Source of the DNA: Costus lasius
Taxonomy: Eukaryota > Streptophyta > Magnoliopsida > Zingiberales > Costaceae
Direction: 5' to 3'
NCBI GenBank assembly: GCA_027563935.2
Contig: CM050451.1
Span: 105,117,565-105,181,564 of the forward strand
Length of the DNA stretch: 64,000 bases
Both the position numbers and the translations under genes were made by a program. The notes beneath the pieces were generated by a model. That model made no database searches and was not told the DNA's origin. It saw nothing but the letters and a program-made list of their open reading frames with translations. This document shows positions 34,226 to 46,900 of this stretch, piece after piece (position 1 is the first letter of the stretch; every line of letters starts with the position of its first letter).

Positions 34226-34245
34226 GGATAGTGCGCCCCCCCCCC
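34226..34245. repeat. Poly(C) tract
   Basis: About 16 consecutive C follow GTGCG within the decayed RT/RNase H region of the gypsy element. It is probably slippage. Confidence 0.85.
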
Positions 34246-36459
34246 CCCCCCTCAAATCAAACCGAGTATAGAGTTTTCTCGGCGTGGTGAACTTCTATCG
34301 AAAGTTCATTAAAGGCTATTCAAGGAAAGTCTTACCCTCAGTGATCTGCTGAAAGGGAACTCGAAATGAGAGTGGCTTGATCGGTATCAGTTGGCCTTCC
34401 GATAGTGAAGGTCCATATTGCCTCTGAACCGATCCTGAAGTTACCCGACTTCAGTATGTCTTTCGAGTTTCACACCAATGCTTTGTACCAAACCATTGGT
34501 GGTATGCCTTTATAGGATGGACATCCTTTAGCTTTTAGGATCTGAAAGCTAATAGGACTGAGCGATGGTATTTGACCACGAGAAGGAAAAGGTGGTGGGA
34601 GTCCACTATCTCTGGACGCGGAGAACCTTCTCGAGGTTATGAAGTCTGACAACATAACACCACATAAAGAAGTTGTCGGCAAATAGGCACGTTGGCCGAA
34701 ATTCTAGGGTGAATTCTAGTTCCATGGGGAACATAAATCGGGTAAAGGCAATGTGTCTCCTCACAAGCTCAGTAGATTAAATGCCCATATGTGTTGTACC
34801 CTTTCTAACGTGAAAAAGGAATCTGCTAAGCAGAATAAAGACACCTCAGTTTTTGATAGAGAGAATCAAAAGCTAAGTTCAGCAGATTATATCGGACATG
34901 ATCCGACACTACTATCTAGGTCCAGTTGACATTATCATGGCCAGAGGCGATAGGCTACTAGTCCCATCGATGGGGCGGACTGCGCCGGGAGCTACTGAGG
35001 GAGCTCTATGGTAGAGTTTGGGCAAGGCATCTAGGACAAAAGGGAAAAATTATCCTGTCAGCACGACTATGCTATTGGCCCAACACGAGCACAAACATGA
35101 GGATGTATGTCCGCACTTACCAAAATTGCCAGGAAGGTAAGATCGATTGGAGACTAGGGGCAGTGTTGTACAACCACTGCCTGTTCCCTAGACATTCTGG
35201 ACAAGGGTGTCCAAGGACTTTACTGGTGGGGTCCTAAAGTTGGCGGGATAAGCTCAGTGCCGGTAGTGGTGGAATGAGTTTCCATGAGTGGATTCTTTGT
35301 TCTAGCACTTGAGCAGTGTATAGCAAGGGTTGCTATAGACCTATTCTTCCAAGAAATGATGAAACTTTTTGGCATCCAAGTGGATATCGAGAACGATATA
35401 GATGCCCATTTTGGCTGGACACCTTTGAACCATGTTGTTCAATAAATTTTGTCCAAGGTAAATTTCTCCATAGCCAATCATCCTTAAACGGATGGGCAAA
35501 CTGAGCAGGTGAACGTTCTTGTGGAAGAATTCCCCTGTCATTTTGTGATCGCCAGTCAGGATGACTGAGTGAAGAGGATCGATGTGGCATGGAATGCCTA
35601 CACCTTGCAAAGGTTGTCATCCACAAGTCCCACCTCATTTGAGCTTCGAGTTAGTATTAGGGAGTCAGCCCCTAACCCTGTTGATGTGGTACAAAGGGAT
35701 TCCTACAAGAAGTGCCCTATGACTCAACGGAATGCTTGGGAACGAATCTATTCACTCGGAGAGGCTAAAGGTAGCTAGGAGTTGGCTATGCAATGGATGC
35801 AAAGGTATGCATACCGTCGTTGTTGGAACGAAGAATTAGTCATGGGCGACTTAATTCTTCTCCGACTTACCTCGCGAATTAGTAGAAAAATCTCGGTGAG
35901 GGAGGCTTACCAGGGTCTTATCCGAAGATACGACGGTCCGAGTGAGATATTGAGTCGAGTGGACTCAGTAGCATACCGTTTGAAACTCCAATAGAGAATG
36001 TAGATGTACCCTACATTTCATGTAAACTTGAGGAAGTTTCACTTGGATCTGGATGATCCTTCTCGGTCATTGTCTTACCAAGGCACACCGATGGTTCGAA
36101 CGGAGTTCGACCAAGGGATACGTGACATTTTATGTCACTAGGTGTTGGGGCAAAGTAAGCTGATCGACATACGAAGTTTCTCATCCGATGGGATGGATCC
36201 CTTATGGAGGAAGCAACCTAGCATAAAGCTTCCAAACAATACTTCTCCGATGGCTCGGATGAGGTTCGATCTAAGAATTGTTGAGATTCGATGTTATCAA
36301 CTCTTAGGTCACGGCTGAATGAGTAAACAATGGGTGTTTCTTATTCATCGGGGAGGATATACCTGAGGAGGAAGCCATCTGGTATGAGGCTTCAAAGTTT
36401 GGTGTACGAGGTTTAGCTGAGGAACTACCTCGAGTTGCCGAGGACGGCGACCACCTCAG

Positions 36460-36470
36460 GTGGGGGAGAA
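36460..36470 (+). other. Polypurine tract of the gypsy element
   Basis: GTGGGGGAGAA directly precedes the 3' LTR and would prime plus-strand synthesis. The LTR then starts TATTAGG instead of TGTTAGG, a terminal base change. Confidence 0.85.
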
Positions 36471-38490
36471 TATTAGGCCCAGGCGCTGGGCCCAAGCCCA
36501 GGCCTAGGCCCAACCAGCAGCCCAAGCCTAGTTCCCTTTCATTAGTGGATCGGGCTAACGGGTCGGGTGGTGATAGCGGGGCGGAGCTCCGTTTGAGGGA
36601 GATAGCTAGGGCTATAGTGCCCTGCTGGTTCGCTCGCGTACGGGACGCACGATGCAGCGCGGCGGCGGCGTCTGCCTCTCCCCTCCTTCTCCCCGATCTC
36701 TTCCCTCCGTCGAGTGTGGCTCCGGCGAGAGGTCCCGGCAGCGGCAACGGACTTCCGGCGGTTTCCCCGTGGGTTGGGTGCGGCGGTGCGGGAAGCTTCG
36801 GAGCAAAGTGGCGGCGTTCCCCTTTCCATTCCTCCTCCTCTATCTTCGGCATCGCCGGTGGCGGATCCGGCTGCATTCGTCCGCCGAAGGTAAGCCTCTA
36901 TCTCCTCCCGCTCCGGCTTCGTCCGGCGGGCAGGTTTCTGGTCGGCGAGGTCGCCGACTCGGTTTCTTCGTTTCCGCCGTGATCTCCTTCTTCTCCCTGT
37001 TTTCCGGTGAGAGTAGGTTGGTCCGGCATGGCTGGAGCTCTCTCCCCTCTTCCTGGCGACGTCCGGCGGCCGTGGGTGGGTCCGCTGGCGTCTCTGGCTG
37101 TGGGTGCATGGGGGACGCGACTCCCTCCTTTGGTGGCGTCCGGCGACTATGGGGGTTCGCCGTAGGGGTGAGCATTCGGTGAAAACCGAAACCGAATTTA
37201 CCGAAATTAATTAACCAAAATTTTTTTTACCGAATTTTCAAAAACCGAAACCGAACCGAATTTTGTAAAAACCGAAATTTTACCGAACCGAATTTACCGA
37301 AAAAATTCGGTAAATTCGGTAAATTACCGAAAAGTTTAATTATTAAAGATTTAGTTAATTATATGATTAGTAATTAGGTTATTAAGTATTATATAATAGA
37401 TTTTATACTTTTAGTAACTAATTATAATATAATAAAATAAAAATATAATATAATATATTTTATTTTTTAATGTATATTGTATATTTTATATATTTTAATA
37501 TATATATATCGGTAAATTCGGTTTTTTACCGAACCGAAAAAAAAAAACCGAACCGAAAACCGAAAACCGAAATTTAATAAAACTTAAAACCGAAACCGAA
37601 ACCGAATTTATTTTTACCGAACCGAATTTACCGAAATATTCGGTAATCGGTAAAAACCGATTTTACCGCACCGAATGCTCACCCCTAGTTCGCCGGCGCC
37701 TTCCTTGCCTCCGGCGAGGTCGTGCTCGGCCGGACGGTGCTCCGGTGAGCCTCGGGCGGTTTCTGACGATCCTCCGGTCATCGTCCGTGTGCCTCAGTTT
37801 GCGTGCATGCACCTTGGTTTGTGTGCACATGCCTCAGTTTCTGTGCGCGCGTCTCTAACGGGTTTCGGACGCGATTCCTATTCCCGGCTGATCAAGTGCC
37901 CTCAGCCGGCGTCTTCCTCTCTCCGGCTTCTTGCGCCCTGCACTCCCAGCCGAGTCATCTTTCTAGGTCGGCGATTCCTCGCCCCTCTCCGCGCTCCGGT
38001 CATGTGCCCCAGCCTTGTGTGATGTTGCCCGACGTTGTTCGGTTTGTCTGTGCCGGACGTCTGCGAGAGGTGAGTTCGGCAGCCTACGTGCGGTCTAGTC
38101 AGAGTCAGGGCGTGTGCCCGGCGTCCTGCGTGACATCATCTCCTGCGCGAGTGTGCGCCTCCGCCTGCATGCGGATTTGTTTCTTTTCCGGTGTACCGGA
38201 CTCGTACGCGCGCTGCACCGGCGTCGAGTTATGTATTTTGGTGGACCTTGGAGTTGGATCGTGCAGCGGTCCTCAGTGGGCACGTGGCGGTCGATGACTC
38301 GTCGAGAAGAGAGTCAAGGTAGCCGTCTGGGATAGGCTAAAGAATACGTCGAGGACGTGCTCCTGCTGGTCGCGCCTGGATCAGCGATTCAGCTGTTTAG
38401 CCCCTGCGTAGGCGTGCTTGGGTGCGAGTCAAAGTGTTGACTTGGGTGTATTTTAATTAAAAGTTTATTACCCTAATTCTAGGCGTGACA
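36471..38490 (+). repeat. 3' LTR of the gypsy element (carries a hAT-like MITE)
   Basis: Homologous to 29216-30697 throughout except for the 525-bp insertion at 37163-37687 and small indels; ends GGCGTGACA. The first TG is mutated to TA. The LTRs share blocks such as TTCATTAGTGGATCGGGCTA and TTTTAATTAAAA. Confidence 0.92.
37163..37687. mobile_element. hAT-like MITE with 8-bp TSD GTTCGCCG
   Basis: The terminal inverted repeats begin TAGGGGTGAGCATTCGGT and are flanked by GTTCGCCG (37155-37162 and 37688-37695). The uninterrupted 5' LTR has a single GTTCGCCG at this site, which confirms the insertion. The 525-bp body is made of ACCGAA/TTCGGT palindromic repeats around an AT-rich core, so the whole element can fold back. 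An 8-bp TSD with TAGGGGTG ends points to hAT. Confidence 0.95.
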
Positions 38491-39084
38491 CTAGGGGAGG
38501 GCCTAACTGCCCTGAAAGTAAATTCTTAGGCTAGAAAAGAGTTTTACGCACGGTATATTCTTGTCTCTTTAGAAATATGAATCTTAAAATAAAAGTCGTA
38601 TGAGGATTGCTTGGGTATATTTCTTTGAAGAGAATTCATATCGGAGAGAACAATGAATCTGAATGCAAAAGCTGTCAGATTCATTATATTTTTTCTTCTC
38701 CTCCCACTGCTTGAATTCTTTCCAAAAAAAAACATGCTTTTTAAGATTGATATATTGTGTGTGATGGACAGTAGCATATAAACTTGCTTAGGAATTTGTT
38801 TTTCACCTGCTTGCCCAAACTGTGTGTGATGGATTGATGCATTTGGCTGAAGCATATTGCAGGAAAAGAGTTATTTTTGGCTCATTTGTGTGGAATCTAC
38901 GGCTAGTAGTTTTTTCGCACAATGCGGCTCATTTGTATGTCATTATCGTTGTTATTTTTAAAGAATATTTGTATGTATACTTAAACGAATGGATTAGAGG
39001 ATATTATAGCAATTCAACTGTTGCACAATTAATTATAATTTTTTTAATATAATAAATTAAAATTTTAATTTAACATTCGGTTAG
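38491..39084. other. Intergenic, no gene recognised
   Basis: Moderately AT-rich spacer between the gypsy element and the next solo LTR. No conserved frame was seen. Confidence 0.6.
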
Positions 39085-40055
39085 TGTGATGTCCAGAATT
39101 TTCTGAATCGGACCAGTGGCAAATGGATCGGGTAGCAGCCCAATCCCATGCCATGGACTCGGACGAGGCCCAATTCGTGCACGAGAGACGGGCGACTTTC
39201 TTGGCACATGCGACACCATCTCTGCCGCTGTCTTTGACGCCAAAGGGAGCTTCGACGTTGGCAAGATCGGCAATGAGATCCGCAGGGCTTGTCGAAGGTC
39301 AGCGGCTATGCTTGCGGATGCAGATAAGGCGAGCGCCTTCAGCAGCTTGGGTGAAGGCGGATTCAATCACGGAAGAGGCGATGACAGGCGAGCGAATCAC
39401 GCGCGGAGGCGTGATTCGTGGACATCTCAAATAGGAAGGTTGGTTGGCTGGCAGCTCCCTTCCAAGACAAGGATCGTCTCCCTTGTCCTTAAAGCTAGAG
39501 GTGGGCGAGCGATGAGAGTGAGAGGAGGAACGAGGGGGAGTTCTGTCCAAGGGTGGCAGCTTCCCCTGTTCCGAGTGTCGCCAAAGCTTCGTCAAGCACA
39601 GCCTCCTTTCTAGCCCCATCCAAGAGGGAAGAGGGGGAGGCGGCATCGAAACCATCGGCGAGGTGTTCCAGCGTCTGCGAGATGCTGACGAGAAGTCTGA
39701 GACACTGTGAGTTGTTGGTGAGCGTTGCCGTCGACGTAAGAGAGGGAAGATCTGACGAGCAGATCTGAGTGAAATGTGTAAGGGTTTTGAGGTAGGTAAG
39801 TGAAATTCTCCCTTATATGTATTGTCGTCTCCGGCAAGCTCTCCGTCTTCTACATAGGCAGCGTTCGTTCGAAGCTACGTGAAGACGACGAGCAGCAGAC
39901 GAAGTTTCAAACGAGCAGTGTTCAAAATGAGGAGAAGTCAACGGCATGGTCAAATTGATGCGACGAACGAAATCAAATTCAATTTTGATTTCAGGTAGAT
40001 TTGGCGCATAGTGTGAGGCAAGAATTTGCCTACATGGATGGGTTAGAGCGTGACA
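39085..40055. mobile_element. Solo LTR with TSD GTTAG (family shared with 4519-5580)
   Basis: 971 bp starting TGTGATGTCC and ending GAGCGTGACA, flanked by GTTAG at 39080-39084 and 40056-40060. It shares short blocks and overall layout with 4519-5580 (GCGGAGGCGTGATTCG; AAGGGTTTNGAGGTAGG; TTGTCNTC followed by CCGGC). No internal domain. The apparent open frames on both strands are not conserved between the two copies. Confidence 0.88.
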
Positions 40056-40399
40056 GTTAGCAAGATGAGTCATAGCTTATCGGTTTTGTGATCATGCATA
40101 ACATTAATTTTTTTAAAAAAAAATCCATATCATTTAATTTTTAAAAAATAATTATGTATGCAATTTTATTTCTAAAACTTAATTATAAATTATGTGTATA
40201 TTTTTATTTTTCCTATTTAATTATAAAATTAATAATTATAATAGTAATTTGCTATAGAGCCTAAATAATTGCATTAAATAAATAGCCAGTAGAACTTGTG
40301 CTCTGCGGAAGATAGAAATAACTAAATCCACTGCAAGGCAATGCGGGAATCCTCCGAAATCTCGTTGTCGGTTGATTCAACAAAAAAAGGGTAGATTTT
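40056..40399. other. Intergenic spacer
   Basis: AT-rich; no gene or repeat recognised. Confidence 0.6.
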
Positions 40400-40836
40400 G
40401 GCTATGTTTGGCCAAACTTATTTAGCATTTTATGAGGTTATAGCTAGCTGATTTTAAAAAATTTCAGCGTTTGGTTATAGATATGCTTATCAAGACATCT
40501 TTATATCTTCTTTTTTTCCTCTTCCCTCTCCCACTACTAAATTTATTTTTAGCCTTTTAAATAATTATATTAATTATTTATTTTAAATAAATTTAGTAGT
40601 GGAACCTATAATATAATATTTTTAATAAATATTTTAATTATAGTTAACTAAAAAATTAGTCATATAATTTATATCTTAATAATTTTTTTAATTAAAAAAA
40701 TTATTTTTTATAAATAAAATAATTTAACTAAAAGTTGTGCATTCAAATATTCTCTAAACTTTTTTAATCAGTATTTTTTTAACCCACTAATTTTAGCCAG
40801 CAAAAATTAGAAATAGATATTCGGCCAAACATAATC
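40400..40836. mobile_element. MITE candidate, TIR G[G/A][C/T]TATGTTTGGCC
   Basis: The left end GGCTATGTTTGGCC and right end GGCCAAACATAATC form an inverted pair around about 410 bp of AT-rich DNA. TTT flanks both ends, but in an AT-rich context this is weak as a TSD. hAT or PIF class cannot be decided. Confidence 0.55.
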
Positions 40837-40874
40837 TTTGTATTCTTTTGATTTAAAATTTTGTCCCGATGAAG

Positions 40875-43320
40875 TGTTGGAATTTAAAATTAAAACTTTT
40901 CTTTTTTTTATTTTTCTATTTTTAATTATTTTATATTTTATTTAATTCATTTGCTATTTTAATTTTGGCAAGGCTATTAGTGGCACATTTGTGGTAGCCG
41001 TTGGATCTAATCCAACAGTTCTAACCGTGGGGGTTTAGCCTATAAATAGGCATCTGACCCTTGGGTATAGACACATCAGAATTTGCACGGCTAATAGCTT
41101 TTGCATAATTCCCCCAGCTTTCTTTCTTTCTTTTGCTGCTTAAGGTTCAAAGGTGGTTGATCAACTTCTCTATGGTCGTGATCCGCAGGAGAAGCATCTT
41201 GGTTGTATCATGGGTGATCTCTCTGGATTTGCTCACACGAGGGCCCAGAAATTCACCTAAGCACAGCAGGTTTCTCCGCGCCTCCAAGTTCTTCGTTCTT
41301 GTTATTTATTTTTATTATTTTGTTGATAATATAGAAATTGTTTAATCTACCCTCATTCTAACAATCTTAGGTGAATTTCTGGTAATTTAGTTTAAATTAT
41401 TTCTTGTATCAACGTATCAATTTATTCCTTTTATTTTTACATCGCATTACGAATTTTCTTACTTTTTAAACTTGTTTCGCTGTCGTCGCCTCCGTTGTCG
41501 ACTGAGAAATCAAGTTTTTATCTCAATCACAGTTTTGCCGTGAACGTTTGCATCACGAATTTTGATTCGTTACTGTTTTGCATCAAAAATATTTATTTTA
41601 ATTTCTGATTATTAGTCAATTTTATCTATTTCAAAAATATATATTAACTGCTTATTGGAAATCCATTACTTGCATATTTTGCAATTTTATTCCTTTTAGA
41701 CATTTGTCTCCTTGTGAAACTAGAAAATGTCATTTAAAATTCTTTCGAATGTGGGGGTGGTTGACAAAGTTCAATACACTAGAACTCAAAAGAAAGAATC
41801 TGGATCTAAATATGTTGATCTATAGTATTCTATAGACTCTAATACATATAAATGTCTAGCAATCTATAATAACTATGAGCACAATGGAGGTAGAATTAGT
41901 GGCTTTGGATGCCACATGTGTTAAAGCCGAATGGCTTAAAGAATTAGTTTCTTCACTTCCATTTTTTCTGCTCCTTTAGCTCCTATTTCTATTCATTGCG
42001 ACTCTAAAGCCATAATAGCATTTTGTAAGAAGAAACTAATAAATGTGAAAATGAGTCGCCACATTAAAATTAGACAGAAGTCTATTAGATGGTTGGACTC
42101 GCATTGAGTTGTAGCTCATTCTTTTGTAAAGACTGAGCACAGCCTAGCCGATGGCTTGACCCAAGGCTTGTCTAGGACCAAGATCCTAGAAGTATTGAAA
42201 GGAATGAGAATTAGTCTGTAAATAGGCCTTTCAGCGGTGGGAACCCAACCTTTGTGATAGGAGATCCCTTGAAGGAGGTTCAATGTGGTAATAACAAGCT
42301 GATTGACTGGCCAATAAGCACTTTGAAAAAATAAAAATTATAAAACACTATAGTGTATAAAATTTTATGTGATAGAGTTGACATTCTACACTCCCATTCC
42401 TGAGGATAGATTTGTGCTTATATTGTAGAGGAAAGAAAAACTTCCCAAAGTGGTTAATTACCATGAGATGAGCCTCTACACTCATCCCTTGCAGGGAACT
42501 TCCTATATGAGAGAGTCTGTATACGGCCGCAGCTGAGGATATAGACAACCCTCATAAGCTCTCATGAATGATACACGCACACGGCCAAAAATGCGCAACA
42601 CCACGATCGGTCCACCTATATTGTGTGTGAGAATGTTAAAGTCTGGGTCAAAGGAAAATAGTTCAAGACTAGTTCACTATCTTTCCTTTAGATGGAGACG
42701 TTTTTACTAAGTAAAAGATATACCTTTATGTGCACTTTACTGACCGCATAATATAGACAATGAGTCGAAATTTAATTTTAATCTTTTCTCTTATTTCATT
42801 TATATTTAAGAAAAGTTTTAATTTTGTGGGGGATTGTTGGAATTTAAAATTAAAACTTTTCTTTTTTATTTTTCTATTTTTAATTATTTTATATTTTATT
42901 TAATTCATTTGCTATTTTAATTTTGGCAAGGCTATTAGTGGCACATTTGTGGTAGCCGTTGGATCTAATCCAACAGTTCTAACCGTGGGGGTTTAGCCTA
43001 TAAATAGGCATCTGACCCTTGGGTATAGACACATCAGAATTTGCACGGCTAATAGCTTTTGCATAATTCCTCAGCTCTCTTTCTTTCTTTTACTGCTCAA
43101 GATTCAAGGTGGTCGATCAACTTCTCCACGGTCGTGATCCGCAGGAGAAGCATTTTGGTTGTTTCCTGGGTGATCTCTCTGGATTTGCTCATACAAGGGT
43201 CTAAAAATTCACCTAAAGACAGCAGATTTTTCCGCGCCTCCAGGTTCTTCGTTCTTGTTATTTATTTTATTATTTTGTTGATAATATAGAAATAGTTTAA
43301 TCCACCCTCTTTCTGGAGCA
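40875..43320 (+). mobile_element. Internally deleted copia LTR retrotransposon
   Basis: Two closely similar ~487-bp LTRs lie at 40875-41363 and 42835-43320. Both start TGTTGGAATTTAAAATTAAA and carry a TATA motif (CCTATAAATAGG). A purine tract (GTGGGGGAT) precedes the 3' LTR. Only 1.47 kb lies between them. It holds a possible gag start (ATG at 41728), then jumps to the copia RNase H end at 41880-42220 (MEVELVALDA, AEWLKELV, then frame-broken HCDSKA- and ADGLTQGL-like blocks). Most of gag, integrase and RT is deleted. No matching 5-bp TSD is visible (TGAAG versus GTGGA). Confidence 0.88.
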
Positions 43321-43640
43321 GTGGAAAAAAAAAATCCTATCGATAAGAATTTATAGTTGTTAAAAAAAAGTAAAATTTTTTTTCTCAAAATCCAGATTTT
43401 AGGTGTGGCCCCAACCGGTACAAATAGGGATGAAGTAAGCTTATTTATTAATAAGATTATGAGTGATTTTGACATTTATTTTATCAAAACAAAAAATAAA
43501 TAATGAGAGTCAAATTCTGAGATTGATAACTAGGAAATTAAAAGAGCTCGGAAATGTTGGTTTGGTATCCAAAGGTTATACGCTTGCACTTTAGACATTC
43601 TATAACAAAAAAAAAAATCACTAGTATTAAGCGGAAATAA

Positions 43641-43649
43641 CATAACCAG

Positions 43650-43685
<36 letters not shown>

Positions 43686-43698
43686 ATAACCAGAGCAA
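43641..43698 (+). repeat. Poly(A) tract flanked by a 14-bp direct repeat
   Basis: CATAACCAGAGCAA occurs at 43641-43654 and again at 43685-43698, separated by a run of A (31 in all, counting two in the repeat) and one C. This is the layout of a target-primed retroposition that left only its poly(A) tail. Alternatively, it is slippage around a duplicated motif. It lies about 220 bp upstream of the CURT1 ATG. Confidence 0.7.
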
Positions 43699-43913
43699 GA
43701 CTGCAAGACTATGCGACGGCCCCACCCCAATCCTCTCCTCCAATAGAAAGCCGAGCAACTCGCAATGTGTGGCGAATGTTTGTGCTGATTGCCATCCCTC
43801 AAATATCCACTCCGCTATTTCTCTCATTTCCTAAACCTAGCACATGGAACAAAAATAACCGACCAAAAACCCAAAATTACCTACATTGATCTGCTTCATC
43901 CTATCCAATATCC

Positions 43914-46900
43914 ATGGCCGCCACCGCCGCCGCTAGTGCCACCTCCGGTCTAAACTCTCGGACTCTGCTGGATTCCAAGGCTGCCGCCTACCGCGGCCAG
44001 TGCGCACCGCATTGCATCCGCCTCTTGTCGCTGCCTCGGAAGATTACCTTTTGTAGTAAGTCTAAGATTCTGTTGGAGGTGACTCCGATTGCATTGCTTA
44101 AGATACATTTCTTATGACGCTGAAAATTAACCATTTCTGTTTGACGATTTTCCCATGAAATGAATCACTCTGAATCATTATTAAGTTTAGTTCACTGTGA
44201 ATTGGTTTGGGCGTTGCAAAATTATCAGGAGCTAAACTATATGCTATGTTCATTGACTGGGATTTAGGCCGAACAGGATCGAGGGGTAGAATCGCAATGG
44301 CCACCGGAGAAACCCCAGCTGAAGTTTCAACCGAGCTTTTAGAAATCGTTACACCTGTAAAAGAAGCGGTCTGCAAATTGTCTTGTTCATTTTGTGTTTA
44401 TTTGATGATATTATTACGTGATCTAACCTCTGTACAGCCTTAGCTGACTCTCTTGATTGAACAGTGGGACAAACTTGAAGACAAGTATGCGGTGGCTACC
44501 CTTGTATTTGTGGGACTTATCGGGCTATGGGTTGCTACCGGCATGATCTCGGTAATTAACGACGTAGTAATAACAAAATAACAATTTTAAGTGCTTGAAA
44601 TACTTATGATTTAGTGATGCTGTCATGAAAGAATCATTGTTCTAAAGCAAGTATTCTTTATGATTTATATGGTCCATGTTTGACTCATATGAACTTCCCT
44701 AAACATGTCCAGGCAATTGATAGGCTGCCTATAGTTCCTGGTGTATTCGAACTTGTGGGAATTGGTTACACAGGGGTAAGTTCTTTGATATTGAGCAGTT
44801 CAAATCACTTCAGTTTTCAATTCTTACTGGACCAATAGAAAAATGAAGTGTTTATCCTACATATATTAGAACCAAACCGAAAATACCAATGCAGAATCAC
44901 TTTTTCTCACTAAGCTGCAAGTACTGTTGATGTGGTACCATCTGTGAGCAAGAGAAGTAAACGAGCATGGTCAAAAGGGCTGAATGAAAGATTTGAAATT
45001 ATAATGTATCTTTAGATGTAGAGTAAATGGCACAATTAGTTTGAAGGCAAGTATTTTTGTTCAATTATATCACAGCTCAATTCTGATTAAGTTTATACTG
45101 TTGTGGTATGGATATGTGCAGACCTTGAACACTAAAACTGAGTAAAAACTGCTTATGGTCTATATGGGAAAGAAATTCTAGGCGGCATGCAAGGCAGTGC
45201 TCCTGCATGTGGTTACCTAGACAGTGCCCCTTTTTAGGATACCTATATGTCTACATGTATCTTTCTATTTTGTTACTTTACTAAGCTTGTTGGTGCTTAC
45301 TTTGCCAGAGTTCCATGCTTCATAATAGTCAAAATAGTTTTTCATCAAGGAGTTCATTGTAACTAAGGTTCTGTTTATAATTCTTTTGTGTTAATGTGGC
45401 AAATTATCTTTGGTTTCTATGCAGTGGTTTGTGTATTCCAATCTGGTGTTCAAACCTGACAGGTACAATCGAAATCTTTTTCTTTACTAAGATGACGTTA
45501 AGTTTGCTACAAAGAACCTAGTGAAATCTTGTTCTATTGATATGTGTTCATTGCTTTGGCATTGATATTGATCAATTAATTGTGCAGTTTTGATAGAACA
45601 CGCTTCATTTTCCCTTTCCTTTTAATTGGTGGCGACTCAAAACCTTACCACAAAATTCGAACCAGAACATTGGAATTGGGAGATTTAATACGATAATAAT
45701 GGGACCCGACCAAGCAAAGGAAAAAGATAGCAAGCAAAGGGTTCAACAAAATCGTAGTAGCAGACATGCCCCAAACATATTGCTAAGAAACTTACAGGAA
45801 GCAGTTACCTGGGTTATGAACAGTGCTTAATTTGAGGAGGTTAATAATAGTATCTTAATCGTAAATGTAAGTGATGTGGATCAGTTTTATTCATCTAAGC
45901 GACAAGTACTTAAAGCAAACTTATCTTTTGATCAAGATGCAGAGTTTGAGATCACACCTAGGCTTCCACCATCTCACTCTAAATTCATAGGACAAAGCTT
46001 TAGTAGTACATGTCCTCTTTCCAATGCTAACATCAACAAAAGAAATCTTAGGACAAAGCTTTAGTAGTAAATGTGATGGTAAAAACTTACCGACCTCTCA
46101 AATAAGAGAGTATATATACCATCATCATTATGGACAAGATTCATATGTCTTCTCCAATGTTATTAAGCTCGGTTTGTACCGAGCAATAAGTGTACAAAGA
46201 ATTCGAGACATAACTGGTACATAGACCTTTATGTTGGTACAATTAGACACTTAGTATAAAAACATCCATGTGTTCTTACATATAGTATGTACTAGTTTGA
46301 GATATGGTACAATGGATATAGAAACCTTGGTCTTAACTCCTATTGATGTTTGCACGTATTGATGCCGACTTTGCTACCACACTAAATGTTAATGTGGCAA
46401 CCCTAGTCATTGAGTTGTGTGGGTTTATGTCCTATTAGTTATATCCTTTCATATGACCCATTTAGAAAGAGTTTGGGAACTAATGCCATGGAGTTCGATC
46501 ATTTAGATAGCTTCCACGTGATCTAAGTCAAGTGATTGGTCATGACTAACATGAAAAGGCATGGAGATCTAATGCCACATAGTTTGTTTAACTCTTTGAG
46601 TGATCCAAATAGAATAGTCTACTATTTGAGTTATTTAGGAAAATTGCTTACAGAGTTGCCATGTAATCTAGCATATTGGGCACATAGAAAGCCTGAGTAG
46701 GCTTTGGGGTGTGCATCTAATTTATCCTTTTCAGTAAGCAATCTCAAAACTTTGATCTTTGCCAAATGGCAAAGACAGGTCGCCAACTGTACGGATTTCC
46801 CATTATGCGGACCTGATTGGTCCAATCAAGAAAGTAGAGCAGCGGGCTATGCTAACTTAATTGAGCTATTTAGACAAGGTACTTTGTCCAGTTTATAGAC

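Larger units (their letters stand above)
31440..36250 (+). pseudogene. Gypsy gag-pol remnant
   Basis: Recognisable pieces appear in order on the plus strand: gag near 31450-31540 (GDT, stop, LWWRTLA), the RT start from about 31880 (VELVTGSTPPL, SYRISPTELVELR, VSPYG after frame changes), the DLRAG block at about 33850, the catalytic YLDD at 34041-34052, an integrase zinc-binding part at about 35060-35140 (CYWPN, MYVRTYQNCQEGK), integrase core end LTDGQTEQVNV at about 35485, and the C-terminal SRVDSVAYRLKL and FHVNLRKF blocks at about 35950-36040. Protease is not recognisable and gag is short. Dozens of stops and shifts, plus the solo LTR at 32166-33819, mean no product can be made. Confidence 0.88.
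29216..38490 (+). mobile_element. Ty3/gypsy LTR retrotransposon, full length but dead, TSD CTAGG
   Basis: The element is flanked by identical CTAGG at 29211-29215 and 38491-38495. The 5' LTR (29216-30697) and 3' LTR (36471-38490) are highly similar; the 3' LTR is longer because of a 525-bp MITE. A tRNA-Met primer site follows the 5' LTR and a purine tract precedes the 3' LTR. The order gag, RT, integrase is that of Ty3/gypsy. All coding parts are riddled with stops and shifts. A solo LTR with its own TSD has inserted into the RT domain. The integrase C-terminal region resembles that of chromoviruses, without a clear chromodomain. Confidence 0.93.

Noticed and set aside
40875..43320. A matching 5-bp TSD for the deleted copia element was sought.
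   Set aside because: The flanks TGAAG and GTGGA do not match, and the end of the 3' LTR has diverged, so no TSD is claimed.
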